Position numbers and translations under genes: made by a program
Notes under the pieces: generated by a model
Databases searched by the model: none
Told to the model about the DNA's origin: nothing
The model's input: only the letters and a program-made list of their open reading frames with translations
Shown here: positions 28,816-37,071 of the stretch, piece after piece
Layout of the letters: every line of letters starts with the position of its first letter
Numbering within the stretch: the stretch's first letter is position 1
Assembly: GCF_000378425.1 (NCBI RefSeq)
Contig: NZ_KB899812.1
Coordinates: 34,874 to 98,873 of the forward strand
DNA from: Cohnella laeviribosi DSM 21336
GTDB lineage: Bacteria > Bacillota > Bacilli > Paenibacillales > Paenibacillaceae
Direction: 5' to 3'
Length of the DNA stretch: 64,000 nt

Positions 28816-29895
28816 TCAGCATAGATGAACAGCCTTAACAATTTCGTCGGCAATCCGGTAGGATGGAACGACGATTTCGGCTCCGCCTCTTTCGATTGCC
28901 GCCCTCGGCATCCCAAAGACGATCGCCGTGGATTCATCTTCCGCAATCGTGACGCCTCCGGCCGCTCGGATTTTCACCATGGCGTCGGCTCCGTCGTCGC
29001 CCATGCCGGTCATCAGGACGCCGACCACTCTTTTGCCGCCGTATGCCCTGAGCACGGATTCCATGGTCACGTTCACGCTGGGCATGAATGGGGTCACGGG
29101 GCTGGCCGAAAGCCGAAGCATTCTGCCGTCCCTGTGAACAAGCAGCTGGTAGCCTCCGGGCGCCAGATACCCTCTTCCGTCCGCCAGCACATCGCCGGCC
29201 TCCGCTTCTTTGAACGGAAAAGGACAGGCTTTTCCCAGCCTCTTGGCAAAAGAAGAAGTAAAAGTCGGCGGCATATGCTGAACAACGATAAGCGCAGCCC
29301 TAAGGTCCGCCCGCAGCATGGGCAGAACGTCCATCAACGTTCCCGGCCCGCCCGTGGACACGCCGATTACGACAACCTTGGACAATTCGGGGCTTCGGTC
29401 CGCACCGGATTTCGCCCAATCCTCGGCGTCCCTTGCCTTCGAGAAGGAGCTTCGGGTCCGGATTCTGTTCTTCAGGCTTGTTCGATTGGCATGCTTGTAG
29501 GCGAGCTTGATCTTTTCGATAATCTCTTTTCCGACAATATACAGGTTCGAAGATACGGTTCCGGAAGGCTTGGCCACAAAATCAAACGCGCCCAGCGCCA
29601 ATGCCTCGAAGGTGGCAAGCGCCCCGTCCCGGGTTAAGGAACTGATGATGATCACCGGGATTTCAGGGTTTTCGTTCAGGATGTACTGCATGGAGGTGAG
29701 GCCATCCATCTCGGGCATGTTGATGTCCATCGTGATGACGTCCGGTTGGATTTCCCTGGCCTTTTCAATGGCATCCTTCCCGTCCCTTGCCACCCCCGCC
29801 ACCTCCAGAGCCGGGTCTGTCGCAATTAATTCACGCAATGCTTTTCGCATCAATGCGGAATCATCTACAACCAATACTTTGATTTTGTTCTTCAC
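28816..29895 (-). CDS. cheB: CheB-type receptor methylesterase/response regulator
   Basis: This ~359-residue protein has a receiver domain (VVDDSALMRKAL; phospho-acceptor Asp in VITMDINMPEMDG; Lys in FVAKP) and a C-terminal methylesterase domain with the Ser-His-Asp set visible as GVSTGGPG, VVQHMPP and LMTGMGDDGAD. It removes methyl groups from, or deamidates, MCP glutamates. I prefer the GTG at 29895 because AGGTGA sits five bases upstream; the ATG at 29901 directly abuts that site and is the alternative. It is separated from the CheW gene by 78 bp. Confidence 0.94.
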   Translation of the reverse strand: MKNKIKVLVVDDSALMRKALRELIATDPALEVAGVARDGKDAIEKAREIQPDVITMDINMPEMDGLTSMQYILNENPEIPVIIISSLTRDGALATFEALALGAFDFVAKPSGTVSSNLYIVGKEIIEKIKLAYKHANRTSLKNRIRTRSSFSKARDAEDWAKSGADRSPELSKVVVIGVSTGGPGTLMDVLPMLRADLRAALIVVQHMPPTFTSSFAKRLGKACPFPFKEAEAGDVLADGRGYLAPGGYQLLVHRDGRMLRLSASPVTPFMPSVNVTMESVLRAYGGKRVVGVLMTGMGDDGADAMVKIRAAGGVTIAEDESTAIVFGMPRAAIERGGAEIVVPSYRIADEIVKAVHLC

Positions 29896-29973
29896 AACCA
29901 TCACCTGCAGAAATAAGGCCGACATAGGACCGGCCCAGGACAACGGCACGTCGCCTGGGCGCAACCGGCCGCA

Positions 29974-31461
29974 TTATGCGGAAATTTGGGCGCAGCCCAG
30001 CACCTTATCCAGACGCAGGATCATGACCATCCTTTTCCCCTCGTCGAGTTTGCCGACGCCTTCTACATAGCTGCTGTCAATCCCGCTCTTCAACAGTTCC
30101 GGCGGCGGCTCGATCAGCGCTTTTTCAAAACGCAGCACTTCCGACACCGAATCCACGATGATTCCGGTTTTTTCCCCGGCCGAGTCGACAATGATGATCC
30201 TTGTCGTATCCGTCACGGCTTTATCGGAAAGGCCGAAAAGCTTTCTTACATTCAGAACCGGGATGATGTTCCCCCGCAAATTCACGATGCCGTCGATGAA
30301 GGAGGGGGCGCGGGGAACCTTGGTGACTTCGGTCATCCGGTTGATTTCCTGCACTTCCCTGATTTTGATCCCGTATTCTTCATTGTCGATTTTGAACGCG
30401 ACCAACTGTTCCTCATCCATATTTTGTCTTTCGAAGCTTTCCGCCTCGCCGGCTTCTTGCGGCGCTTCCTCCAGACCGCCGATCAGCCTGTACGCATCGG
30501 CAGACATGATTTTCGACGGGTCGAGCAGCATGATCAGCCGTTTGCCGCCATCGAGCTTGGCCACCCCTTTAAGCTGCTCGCCGCTTTGCGCAAGGAACTT
30601 TGGAGGGGGCTGAATCAGGCCGGAGGGCACCCTGAGCACCTCGGACACCTTATCTACGATCATGCCGGCCGAAAAGCCTCCCATATCCACAACCAGCACT
30701 CGGGTCTGATCGGTGATCGCCTCGGGTTCCATGCCAAAATAGGTTCTCAGGTTGAGAATGGGAAGAAGACGGTTCCGGATGGATACGACCCCGTCCACAT
30801 AGGCTTCGCAGTTCGGAACCTTCATTCGTTCGGGGACGCGAATGATTTCTTTGACCTGCATGATCCCGATCGCGTATTCCTCTTTGCCAAGCAGGAAGGA
30901 CACCAATTGTTCATCGGCGGCGGCATCCGACGCCGGCTCGACGCTGGGCTCCCAAAACCGGCCGCCCGAAGCGTCCTGCTCCGCCGTTTGCTCCCTTGCC
31001 CCGCCGTCTCCGCTAACGGCTTTGACGATGTCAAGCAGCATGATCAGCCGGTTTCCGTTATCCAGCTTGACAATTCCGTTCACGTAATCCGCCTCTGCAT
31101 GTTGTGCGATTTGCGGAGGCGCCTCGATGTCCGAAGCGCTGACCCGAACGACTTCGGACACGCGATCGACAATGATTCCGGTCGCTTTGCCGTTTACCTC
31201 GACGACCAATACCCTGCTGTTTTCGTTCCTTTCTTTCTTCTCCATATGGAAGCGGGCTCTTCCGTCGATAATGGGCAGGACATGGCCCCTTAAGTTGCAG
31301 GCCCCTTCGACGTAACTCAACGCATTCGGCACTCTGGTGATTTCGGGAACTCTTACGATCTCCTTTACATGTACGATGTCCGCACCGAATTCGTCATCCC
31401 CAAGATGGAAGGTAACCAGTTGGCATTCGTGAAAACCCGCATTTCTTTCGGAAGACGCCAT
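29974..31461 (-). CDS. coupling protein with three tandem CheW domains
   Basis: This 495-residue soluble protein is three CheW domains in a row (~10-150, ~180-320, ~350-490). Each repeats the pattern QLV-F-LG-EE(Y/F)...VKEI-RVPE--KVPN...G---R----PI...G-IVD-VSEV-R-...G--KLD-G-RLIMLLD; the first Gly-Asp pair varies. An ordinary CheW has one domain and is ~150 residues. A three-headed coupling protein could bridge several receptor signalling domains and kinases at once, which fits the double-domain MCP just upstream (18-bp gap). The ATG at 31461 is preceded by GGGAGGAG. Confidence 0.9.
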   Translation of the reverse strand: MASSERNAGFHECQLVTFHLGDDEFGADIVHVKEIVRVPEITRVPNALSYVEGACNLRGHVLPIIDGRARFHMEKKERNENSRVLVVEVNGKATGIIVDRVSEVVRVSASDIEAPPQIAQHAEADYVNGIVKLDNGNRLIMLLDIVKAVSGDGGAREQTAEQDASGGRFWEPSVEPASDAAADEQLVSFLLGKEEYAIGIMQVKEIIRVPERMKVPNCEAYVDGVVSIRNRLLPILNLRTYFGMEPEAITDQTRVLVVDMGGFSAGMIVDKVSEVLRVPSGLIQPPPKFLAQSGEQLKGVAKLDGGKRLIMLLDPSKIMSADAYRLIGGLEEAPQEAGEAESFERQNMDEEQLVAFKIDNEEYGIKIREVQEINRMTEVTKVPRAPSFIDGIVNLRGNIIPVLNVRKLFGLSDKAVTDTTRIIIVDSAGEKTGIIVDSVSEVLRFEKALIEPPPELLKSGIDSSYVEGVGKLDEGKRMVMILRLDKVLGCAQISA

Positions 31462-31479
31462 AGCCTCTCCTCCCGCCCG

Positions 31480-33420
31480 CTACATATTTTGAAGTTCGTC
31501 CGCAAGTCCGGATATTTCCTCAATGGCTTCGGCCAACTCCTGCATGCCTTTTGCCTGCTCGGTTGCCGCGCTTGCCGCCTCCTGCGTAGCCCTGCTGGCC
31601 TCCTGAGCGGCAATGGCAATCTGCTCGATCGCTTTTCTGGCCTGTTCCAACGCGACCAGCGATTCTTCCGAGCCCCTTTCCGTATCCTTCGTTCCCGCGC
31701 TGATTCGGATCATGCTTTCTTCGATCACGTTCAGATTGTGCGTAATCTTCTTCGCTTTCTCCACTTCGGCGAACGACGTCTTGCTGGAAACGTCGATATC
31801 CGCTGCGACTCTTTGAATCTGGGTCTGAATGCTTCTTACCAGATCCTTGATCTTGTCCGTATTCTCGGCGGATTCATTGGCCAGCGCCCGTATGTCTCCG
31901 GCTACTACCGAGAAGCCTCTGCCGAATTCCCCTGCCCTGGCCGCTTCAATAGACCCGTTTACCGCCAGCATGTTGGTCTGAATGGTCACATTGACAATCG
32001 CGTCCACGATTTTGTCGATCTTGCGGACGGTTTCCTCCAGATTTTTGATGTTTCGGGCCGCGACCAGGCTGGCGTCGGCCGAAGCCGAAATGCCGGCGAT
32101 CATGTCCTCTACCGCGATTTTGTTGCTTTCGATCAGTTTTTGCAGCTCGGCCACCTTCTCCGAAGAGACCTGCGCCCTTTCGTTCATTTGTCTTGCCGCC
32201 ACCACAAGCTTCTCGGCAAACAGCGAAGACTTCTCGGTAAGCTCCGCCTGCATCTCCGCGCCCGCCGAAATTTGCTCCATCGCCTTCATAATCTCGCCGG
32301 ATGTGGAATGGGCCTCCTCCACGTTCGCGGCCAATTCCTCCGCCGCGGCGGCGAGAGCTTCGGACGATTTCTGGGTGTCGGTCGAGACCTTTAGCTCTTC
32401 CGCCATCTGGGCCAATTCGGAAGCGGCCGCATTCAGCTCGTCGAAAGCCCGGTTTTGCAGCTGCAAGGATTGCTCCACTTCCTCGGTGGCGCTGCTTTGC
32501 TGTTCGGCTGCCGCCGCAATCTGTTCGACGAGGCGAAGGAATTCGGAGGCGCCCTTGCTGGCATCGGCGGCATTCTGGGAGATTTCGGCGACGCCGTTCT
32601 TGACCGCCACGATTTCCTCGTCGATCTTGATCAGATCTTCCGTCGTTTTCTTGGCTTTTTCCACCTCCGCATTCGTGGCTTTCCCGGCGTTTTCGATGTC
32701 GCTCACGACGATCTTGACATTATTTTGAATCTCCGTCACCAATTCCCGGATGTTTCTTGCGGACTTCTCGGATATTTCGGCCAGATTGCGGACCTCGTCG
32801 GCCACGACGGCAAATCCCCTGCCATGCTCGCCGGCTCTGGCGGCTTCGATCGCGGCGTTTAAGGCCAACAGATTGGTTTGGTCGGCGATTCGCACGACCG
32901 CCTGCACAATATCGCCGATCTCATCCGACTGCTTTTCCAAATCGCCGACCAGCTTGACCGACTCGATGTTGGCTTCGGCCGCGGTCTGGATTCCCCGAAT
33001 CATCGTTTCAATGTCTTTGGACGTATTCTCGATCAGCTCTTTCGCCGCATCCACGCGCTGAAGGGACTCCCTGGCGTTCGCGTCCGCCACGACGGACGCC
33101 TTCTCGATCTGGTTAATGGCAGCCCTCGATTCCTCCGCCGCCGAAGAAGTCTCGCTGGCGCCTTTCGCAATTTGCCCGACGCTTGCGCTAAGCTCTTCCG
33201 CCGCGCCGCTCGCTTCTTCTATCCCTGCGGCAAGCTGTTCGGTCGCGGTCGCGATCCGCTCCGCGAGCTGCTGCTGCTTGGCCAATGTTCTCGCCTTCAC
33301 CTTGTCCAGCGCCTGCTTTCGGGCGAACTCTCTCTTTTTCTCGATCTGATCGGCATGAACGGATCGCGGCGCGCCTCCTTTGCCTTGAGCGGCGGCCGGT
33401 TTCGCAAGTTTCTTTTCCAT
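31480..33420 (-). CDS. soluble methyl-accepting chemotaxis protein with two tandem signalling domains
   Basis: This 646-residue protein has no membrane helix and no recognisable sensor domain. It is almost entirely coiled coil and contains two complete receptor hairpin tips: [20 protein letters not shown] at ~181-200 and [20 protein letters not shown] at ~481-500. Each is flanked by Glu/Ala-rich heptads suitable for methylation. The first ~60 residues are basic and Gln-rich. The ATG at 33420 has AGGAGG seven bases upstream. Its size and duplication suggest fusion of two cytoplasmic receptors or an internal duplication, paired with the three-domain CheW protein encoded next. Confidence 0.92.
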   Translation of the reverse strand: MEKKLAKPAAAQGKGGAPRSVHADQIEKKREFARKQALDKVKARTLAKQQQLAERIATATEQLAAGIEEASGAAEELSASVGQIAKGASETSSAAEESRAAINQIEKASVVADANARESLQRVDAAKELIENTSKDIETMIRGIQTAAEANIESVKLVGDLEKQSDEIGDIVQAVVRIADQTNLLALNAAIEAARAGEHGRGFAVVADEVRNLAEISEKSARNIRELVTEIQNNVKIVVSDIENAGKATNAEVEKAKKTTEDLIKIDEEIVAVKNGVAEISQNAADASKGASEFLRLVEQIAAAAEQQSSATEEVEQSLQLQNRAFDELNAAASELAQMAEELKVSTDTQKSSEALAAAAEELAANVEEAHSTSGEIMKAMEQISAGAEMQAELTEKSSLFAEKLVVAARQMNERAQVSSEKVAELQKLIESNKIAVEDMIAGISASADASLVAARNIKNLEETVRKIDKIVDAIVNVTIQTNMLAVNGSIEAARAGEFGRGFSVVAGDIRALANESAENTDKIKDLVRSIQTQIQRVAADIDVSSKTSFAEVEKAKKITHNLNVIEESMIRISAGTKDTERGSEESLVALEQARKAIEQIAIAAQEASRATQEAASAATEQAKGMQELAEAIEEISGLADELQNM

Positions 33421-33476
33421 CGATGTTCCTCCTGGCGTTAAATGTTCAGAACGGTCGCATCCGGAACGGGCCGAAC

Positions 33477-33728
33477 CTAAGACGGCTCGTTCGTCAAGGG
33501 ATCGTGCTCCGGGCAGTAAATCAAATAGTAGACATGCACTCCGTCTCCGGTCGGTTCGTTCCCCAAGTACCCGTCGCGAAATAACGAATGCACCCTTTTG
33601 CGCAAGTCCTCTATCGTCGTTAGAATATGGTTTTGCGCTAATGCCTTATGGATTTCGGCTAACGTAAACAACTCGTTTTCGCTGTACTTCAACAGCTTCA
33701 ACAATTCTTCATCGGTCGTCAGTTGCAT
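33477..33728 (-). CDS. 83-residue protein, possible winged-helix, first gene of chemosensory operon
   Basis: I do not recognise this small protein. It is hydrophilic and helical at the start ([20 protein letters not shown]). A segment [11 protein letters not shown]...[19 protein letters not shown] looks like a helix-turn-helix followed by a possible wing, and it ends in a Tyr-rich, His/Cys-containing tail ([11 protein letters not shown]). The ATG at 33728 has GAGG seven bases upstream, which supports translation. It lies 56 bp before the MCP gene and 107 bp from the left inverted repeat of the recombinase element, so it would be the first gene reached by a transcript leaving that element leftward. 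Confidence 0.6.
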   Translation of the reverse strand: MQLTTDEELLKLLKYSENELFTLAEIHKALAQNHILTTIEDLRKRVHSLFRDGYLGNEPTGDGVHVYYLIYCPEHDPLTNEPS

Positions 33729-33835
33729 TTTCAGCCCTCGTTCTGGATGTGTCGGTTTAGGCGGCGGTAGCGCCGGGACGCTCGATATCGGGAAGCCATT
33801 CCTGCCGGACGCAAGGTCCCCCCTTTTGCGAATCG

Positions 33836-33859
33836 AACAAAATTATCATTTTGTTAGGT
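33836..33859 (+). repeat. left 24-bp inverted repeat of recombinase element
   Basis: The repeat consists of arm AACAAAAT, TATC, arm ATTTTGTT and then AGGT, and is 24/24 identical to the reverse complement of 34665-34688. Outside lies the 107-bp leader of the chemosensory operon, in which I see no promoter. Confidence 0.95.
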
Positions 33860-33880
33860 CCGGGAAACGCTTCAAAAAAC

Positions 33881-33907
33881 AAAAAAAAGCCTTTAAAATA
33901 AAGGCTT
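33881..33907 (-). terminator. terminator inside the element, facing the chemosensory operon
   Basis: On the minus strand AAGCCTTT and AAAGGCTT form an 8-bp stem around ATTTT, followed by six to eight T. In the present orientation it would stop leftward transcription 21 bp before the left repeat, shielding the operon from anything started inside the segment. Confidence 0.75.
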
Positions 33908-33935
33908 ACGGTCATTTCGGACGCTCCCGAAAGGG

Positions 33936-33958
33936 AATTCAATCTAACATATTGAATT
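33936..33958. promoter_or_regulatory. 8-bp inverted repeat upstream of the recombinase gene, possible operator
   Basis: AATTCAAT and ATTGAATT are separated by 7 nt, about 40 bp before the recombinase start codon in AT-rich DNA that must hold its promoter. It could be an autoregulatory or accessory binding site; no function is shown. Confidence 0.4.
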
Positions 33959-33997
33959 ATATATTGCATTATTCGAAATCATGAGGTGTTCTCGATC

Positions 33998-34561
33998 ATG
34001 GCAACAAGACGTGGAGCAAATGCGGTTGAACCCATACGCGATTTGGACAAAATTCAGGAAATCAAAAACTATTTGCTGGCACGTTCTTATCGCGATTATT
34101 TTCTGTTCGTCTTCGGCATCAACTCCGGTCTGCGGATCAGCGACATCCTCCCTTTGAAGGTTCTGGACGTGCTGCACACGAAACACTTGAAAGTAAGGGA
34201 GAAGAAAACGGGAAACGCCCGGAAAATCGTCATTACAAACGCGCTGAGGAAAGAAATCGAGAAATATACCCAAAATCTTGCCGATTCGGATTATCTGTTT
34301 CCGTCCAGAAAAGGGGGAAAGCCGATTCACCGCGTGCAGGCATGGCAAATCATCCACGACGCCGCAAAAGCGTGCAACGTCGAAGGCGCGATTGGAACCC
34401 ATACCTTGCGCAAAACGTTCGGTTATCATTTTTATCAGCGTTTTAAAGACGTAGCGATGCTGCAATACATTTTCGGGCATTCCAGCCCGTCCGTCACCTT
34501 GCGGTACATTGGAATCAATGACGACATGGTCGATGAAGCTTTGGAGTCATTTTCTCTCTAG
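33998..34561 (+). CDS. small tyrosine recombinase (putative DNA invertase)
   Basis: This 187-residue protein is a tyrosine recombinase reduced to the catalytic domain with only ~30 residues before it. All catalytic residues are present: Arg46 in NSGLRISD, Lys70 in REKKTGN, His135 and Arg138 in GTHTLRKTFGYHF, His161 in IFGHSSPSVT, and nucleophile Tyr170 in TLRYIG. This compact size is like the Fim-type invertases. The ATG at 33998 has GAGGTG nine bases upstream; a GTG at 33986 is less likely. It is the only gene inside the inverted-repeat-bounded segment and most likely acts on those repeats. Confidence 0.9.
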   Translation: MATRRGANAVEPIRDLDKIQEIKNYLLARSYRDYFLFVFGINSGLRISDILPLKVLDVLHTKHLKVREKKTGNARKIVITNALRKEIEKYTQNLADSDYLFPSRKGGKPIHRVQAWQIIHDAAKACNVEGAIGTHTLRKTFGYHFYQRFKDVAMLQYIFGHSSPSVTLRYIGINDDMVDEALESFSL

Positions 34562-34626
34562 TCCTTTATGTCTAATTTTGTAGAATAATGTGGAAGAAAC
34601 GTCTGGATTTTTTGGTTCTATTGAAC

Positions 34627-34632
34627 TATAAT
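34627..34632 (+). promoter_or_regulatory. outward-facing TATAAT near the right end of the element
   Basis: A perfect -10 hexamer points out across the right repeat 33 bp away. The -35 region (TGGATT at 17-nt spacing) is weak. After inversion it would point toward the 83-residue protein gene and the chemosensory operon. It is a prediction from one hexamer. Confidence 0.35.
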
Positions 34633-34664
34633 GAATGTGTTTATCATGGTTCCATTTTCCACTA

Positions 34665-34688
34665 ACCTAACAAAATGATAATTTTGTT
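34665..34688 (-). repeat. right 24-bp inverted repeat of recombinase element
   Basis: This is the exact reverse complement of 33836-33859. Three bases that follow the match (TTT) differ from the left flank, so the repeat ends are well defined. Confidence 0.95.
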
Positions 34689-34814
34689 TTTTTGGATGCG
34701 GCCGTCCGTTTCCATTTGAAAGGAAGCTTCTTGGCTTTCGCGGGGGGTTGGGCCCGGAACGGCCGTCAATCCGCTCCGAAATTGTAAGGTTATGTCGAAT
34801 CAGGGGCGGGAAAA

Positions 34815-34860
34815 CAAAAGCCAATCTTACGAAACGTTCGTTTTGTAAGATTGGCTTTTC
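34815..34860. terminator. strong ~20-bp hairpin, bidirectional terminator
   Basis: AAAAGCCAATCTTAC pairs with GTAAGATTGGCTTTT, and the stem continues through ACGAAAC/GTTTTGT to a GTTC loop. T runs lie at both ends. It would stop transcripts leaving the recombinase element to the right. Within 34562-35122 I see nothing else beyond the right repeat and an isolated TATAAT at 35033-35038. Confidence 0.8.
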
Positions 34861-35122
34861 GTCTGCTTGATATCTTTATAGGATTTGGTGTATGCCGCTT
34901 CCCAGGTCAGCTTCAAAGTGTAAGAACGTCTATAATGGAGAAAATGATACCATCGGCCGCTTTCGCCGGAGGGCAATTGGATGGGTTGGATTGACGCGCA
35001 ATTGGCTGGTGAAAGCAAAGCCGGTTGCTCTTTATAATGGAACAAGGTTGAGCGCGGACAACGCGCGGCGTTCCATGTTGAGCGCCGCGAGCAAAATCCA
35101 GATGGCAGGTGGGAAATCGGAG

Positions 35123-35332
35123 ATGAATACAACTTGGCTGCTGGCCGCCGTCGTGATCGTCATGGTTTCGGGTCTTATCGGGACGTTGATGATCGGCCTG
35201 TCGAAAAGCAACAAGGAAGAAAACCCCGATTATTTCCGGCATACGGGGAGGAAATGGATACGTCTTAGCGGGATTTATGTCGTCGGCATTGTCGTGGTGG
35301 TCATTATCTTTATTGCGTTGTTGAACAGGTAA
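35123..35332 (+). CDS. small two-helix membrane protein
   Basis: This 69-residue protein has two membrane segments (WLLAAVVIVMVSGLIGTLMIG and IYVVGIVVVVIIFIALL) joined by a polar loop, SKSNKEENPDYFRHTGRKW. The GLSKSNKEENP-Y pattern recalls short Bacillaceae proteins labelled 'BshB3, potential contributor to bacillithiol synthesis'; I recall that similarity only loosely and assign no function. The ATG at 35123 has AGGTGGG nine bases upstream; an ATG at 35102 is also in frame. Confidence 0.65.
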   Translation: MNTTWLLAAVVIVMVSGLIGTLMIGLSKSNKEENPDYFRHTGRKWIRLSGIYVVGIVVVVIIFIALLNR

Positions 35333-35358
35333 GGCGCGATTCGAACCTGATAAAACGA

Positions 35359-35398
35359 AGGAACAACCGCCGAGGAACGCTTGTCCGGCGGTTGTTCT
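35359..35398. terminator. bidirectional terminator between convergent genes
   Basis: GGAACAACCGCC and GGCGGTTGTTCTT form a 12-bp stem around a 15-nt loop, placed between the small membrane protein gene and the MocR gene. Flanking T-rich bases are short on the plus strand. Confidence 0.75.
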
Positions 35399-35409
35399 TG
35401 TCGGCAGGG

Positions 35410-36888
35410 TTAACCGATCATTTTCCGCAGCGCTTCCGCAAACTTCGCGATCCCCGGAACGATATCCTTGGTTTCCGGTCTTGCAAACGTAAACCGCACA
35501 AAGCCGGAATCCGATCCGTAGACGCTTCCCGGCACGAAGACGACTCCCCTTCGGATCGCTTCATCCAGCAGCTTGCCGTCGTGGACTTCGGGAATCAGCT
35601 TGCACCACAAGTGCAATCCGCCTTGAGGAACCGTAAATTCGACCAGTCCCGGCAATTCTCTTTGCAAAGCTTCGATCAGCAAATCCCGTTTATAGAGAAG
35701 CTGCGTGCGCAAACGCTCCATATGGGGACCGAAATAGAGCGACCGCAGAAACTGCGCGGCAACCTGCTGCGGAATGATGCTGAGGCCGAAATCCATCTGC
35801 TGTCTGGCATCGGCGAGCCGATCGACTACGGAGTGCGGAGCGACCATCCATCCGATGCGCAGCCCGGAAGCCGCGATTTTGGAGAAGGAACCGATATACA
35901 GGATCGAACCGACCGGATCCATCGATTTCAGCGGCGGCGGAGGGTTCCCCTCGAAGGCCGTCAAGCTGAAGGGATCGTCTTCCACGATCGGAAGCCCCAG
36001 TTCGCTCGCCACGTCAAGCAGCCGCCTCCGCCGTTCGGCGTCAAGCACCGTGCCCGTCGGATTTTGAAAGTTCGGATTCACGAACACCATTTTGATGCGA
36101 TGTTTTTTGTATAAGGAACGAATGTCCTCGGGACGGATTCCTTGGCGGTCGACGGGAAGCCGGAACAACCGCAGCCCGGCCGATTGGAACATGGGCAGCG
36201 AGTAGCAGTATGAAGGATCTTCGATGGCCACCGCGTCTCCCGGGGACAGCAGGCATTGCGTAATCAAATACAACGATTGCTGCGAACCGGACGTGATGAG
36301 AATCGACGATTCGGTCGCCTGTATGCCCCGATAGTCGCGAAGATACGAGACCAGCGCCTGCCGGAGCGGGATATACCCTTGCGGATTGTCATAGCCCAAA
36401 TAAGGAATGGACCGGTTTTCGCTCATGAGCGCCGCGATTTCCTCAATAGGAGACAAGTCCGCCGCCAGCTCGCCGCTCGCAAAATCGATGAGCGACGGAT
36501 GCTGCGCGAGCGCCTCGCGGATGCGCCGCAAAAAAGGCAGGTTGGGCAGGAAACTCCCGCCTTCCGCATACCGGCGCCAGTTCGGGGTATGCCTGGGCGT
36601 GGCTCCCCATTTTGTTTTGCTGACCCGCGTTCCGCTGCCTGTCCGGCTTTCGATGATGCCAAGCGAACGAAGCTCCGCGAAAGCCATAATGACGGTGCTG
36701 CGGTTGACGCCCAACTGTTCGGCCAATTTTCGTTCGGAAGGAAGCAAACTGCCCGGCGGAAATTCGCCGTAGGAAATGCGCCGTTCGAGATCGTCGGCAA
36801 TTTGTTGATAGAGAGGTTGTTTGCTTTGGCGATCGGGCTTCCACACGATCTCCGCCTCCTCCGGTTTGGATATCGAATAAACCATCAT
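35410..36888 (-). CDS. MocR-type regulator (GntR DNA-binding domain fused to PLP aminotransferase fold)
   Basis: This 492-residue protein has an N-terminal GntR winged helix (PLYQQIADDLERRISYGEFPPGSLLPSERKLAEQLGVNRSTVIMAF, ~25-70) joined to a class-I aminotransferase domain with the PLP-binding Lys in GSFSKIAASGLRIGW and the VNPNFQNPTG motif. Such regulators sense PLP-bound ligands, for example PdxR, GabR or TauR. It is divergent from the broken reductase/HemD/nitrilase genes, which are the obvious targets. Paired TGGATGGT direct repeats lie in the shared intergenic DNA. The ligand is unknown. The ATG at 36888 has a weak AAGG upstream. Confidence 0.92.
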   Translation of the reverse strand: MMVYSISKPEEAEIVWKPDRQSKQPLYQQIADDLERRISYGEFPPGSLLPSERKLAEQLGVNRSTVIMAFAELRSLGIIESRTGSGTRVSKTKWGATPRHTPNWRRYAEGGSFLPNLPFLRRIREALAQHPSLIDFASGELAADLSPIEEIAALMSENRSIPYLGYDNPQGYIPLRQALVSYLRDYRGIQATESSILITSGSQQSLYLITQCLLSPGDAVAIEDPSYCYSLPMFQSAGLRLFRLPVDRQGIRPEDIRSLYKKHRIKMVFVNPNFQNPTGTVLDAERRRRLLDVASELGLPIVEDDPFSLTAFEGNPPPPLKSMDPVGSILYIGSFSKIAASGLRIGWMVAPHSVVDRLADARQQMDFGLSIIPQQVAAQFLRSLYFGPHMERLRTQLLYKRDLLIEALQRELPGLVEFTVPQGGLHLWCKLIPEVHDGKLLDEAIRRGVVFVPGSVYGSDSGFVRFTFARPETKDIVPGIAKFAEALRKMIG

Positions 36889-36975
36889 CTGCGCCTTTTA
36901 TCATACACCATTTTCGAAAGCGGAAGGCGCGTTTTTCCTCGAAGCCATGACAAATGTCTGTCGATTCGTTGAACA

Positions 36976-37015
36976 TGGATGGTGTTTTTCGCCTCGAATT
37001 GGATGGTTTGTTTTT
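36976..37015 (+). promoter_or_regulatory. direct repeats in the MocR/reductase intergenic region, possible MocR operator
   Basis: TGGATGGTGTTTTT (36976-36989) and TGGATGGTTTGTTTTT (37000-37015) repeat 24 bp apart in the divergent intergenic region. MocR proteins commonly bind direct repeats beside their own gene, so this is a candidate site. Confidence 0.45.
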
Positions 37016-37071
37016 GACTTCTTTCTTTTATCATAGTCAACAAATCGGAATTCTGCGGGGAGGGATCGTTC

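Larger units (their letters stand above)
33836..34688. mobile_element. putative invertible element: recombinase gene between perfect 24-bp inverted repeats
   Basis: The 853-bp, AT-rich segment is bounded by identical 24-bp repeats in opposite orientation (33836-33859 and 34665-34688) and encodes only a tyrosine recombinase. No target duplication is visible outside the repeats. Each repeat contains 8-bp arms AACAAAAT and ATTTTGTT around TATC, the symmetry expected for a tyrosine-recombinase crossover site. Recombination between inverted sites would flip the segment; a transposon-like unit is the alternative reading. Confidence 0.7.

Noticed and set aside
33757..33969. 70-codon minus-strand frame crossing the left inverted repeat
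   Set aside because: It covers the repeat, the internal terminator hairpin and the recombinase promoter region, and has no ribosome binding site.
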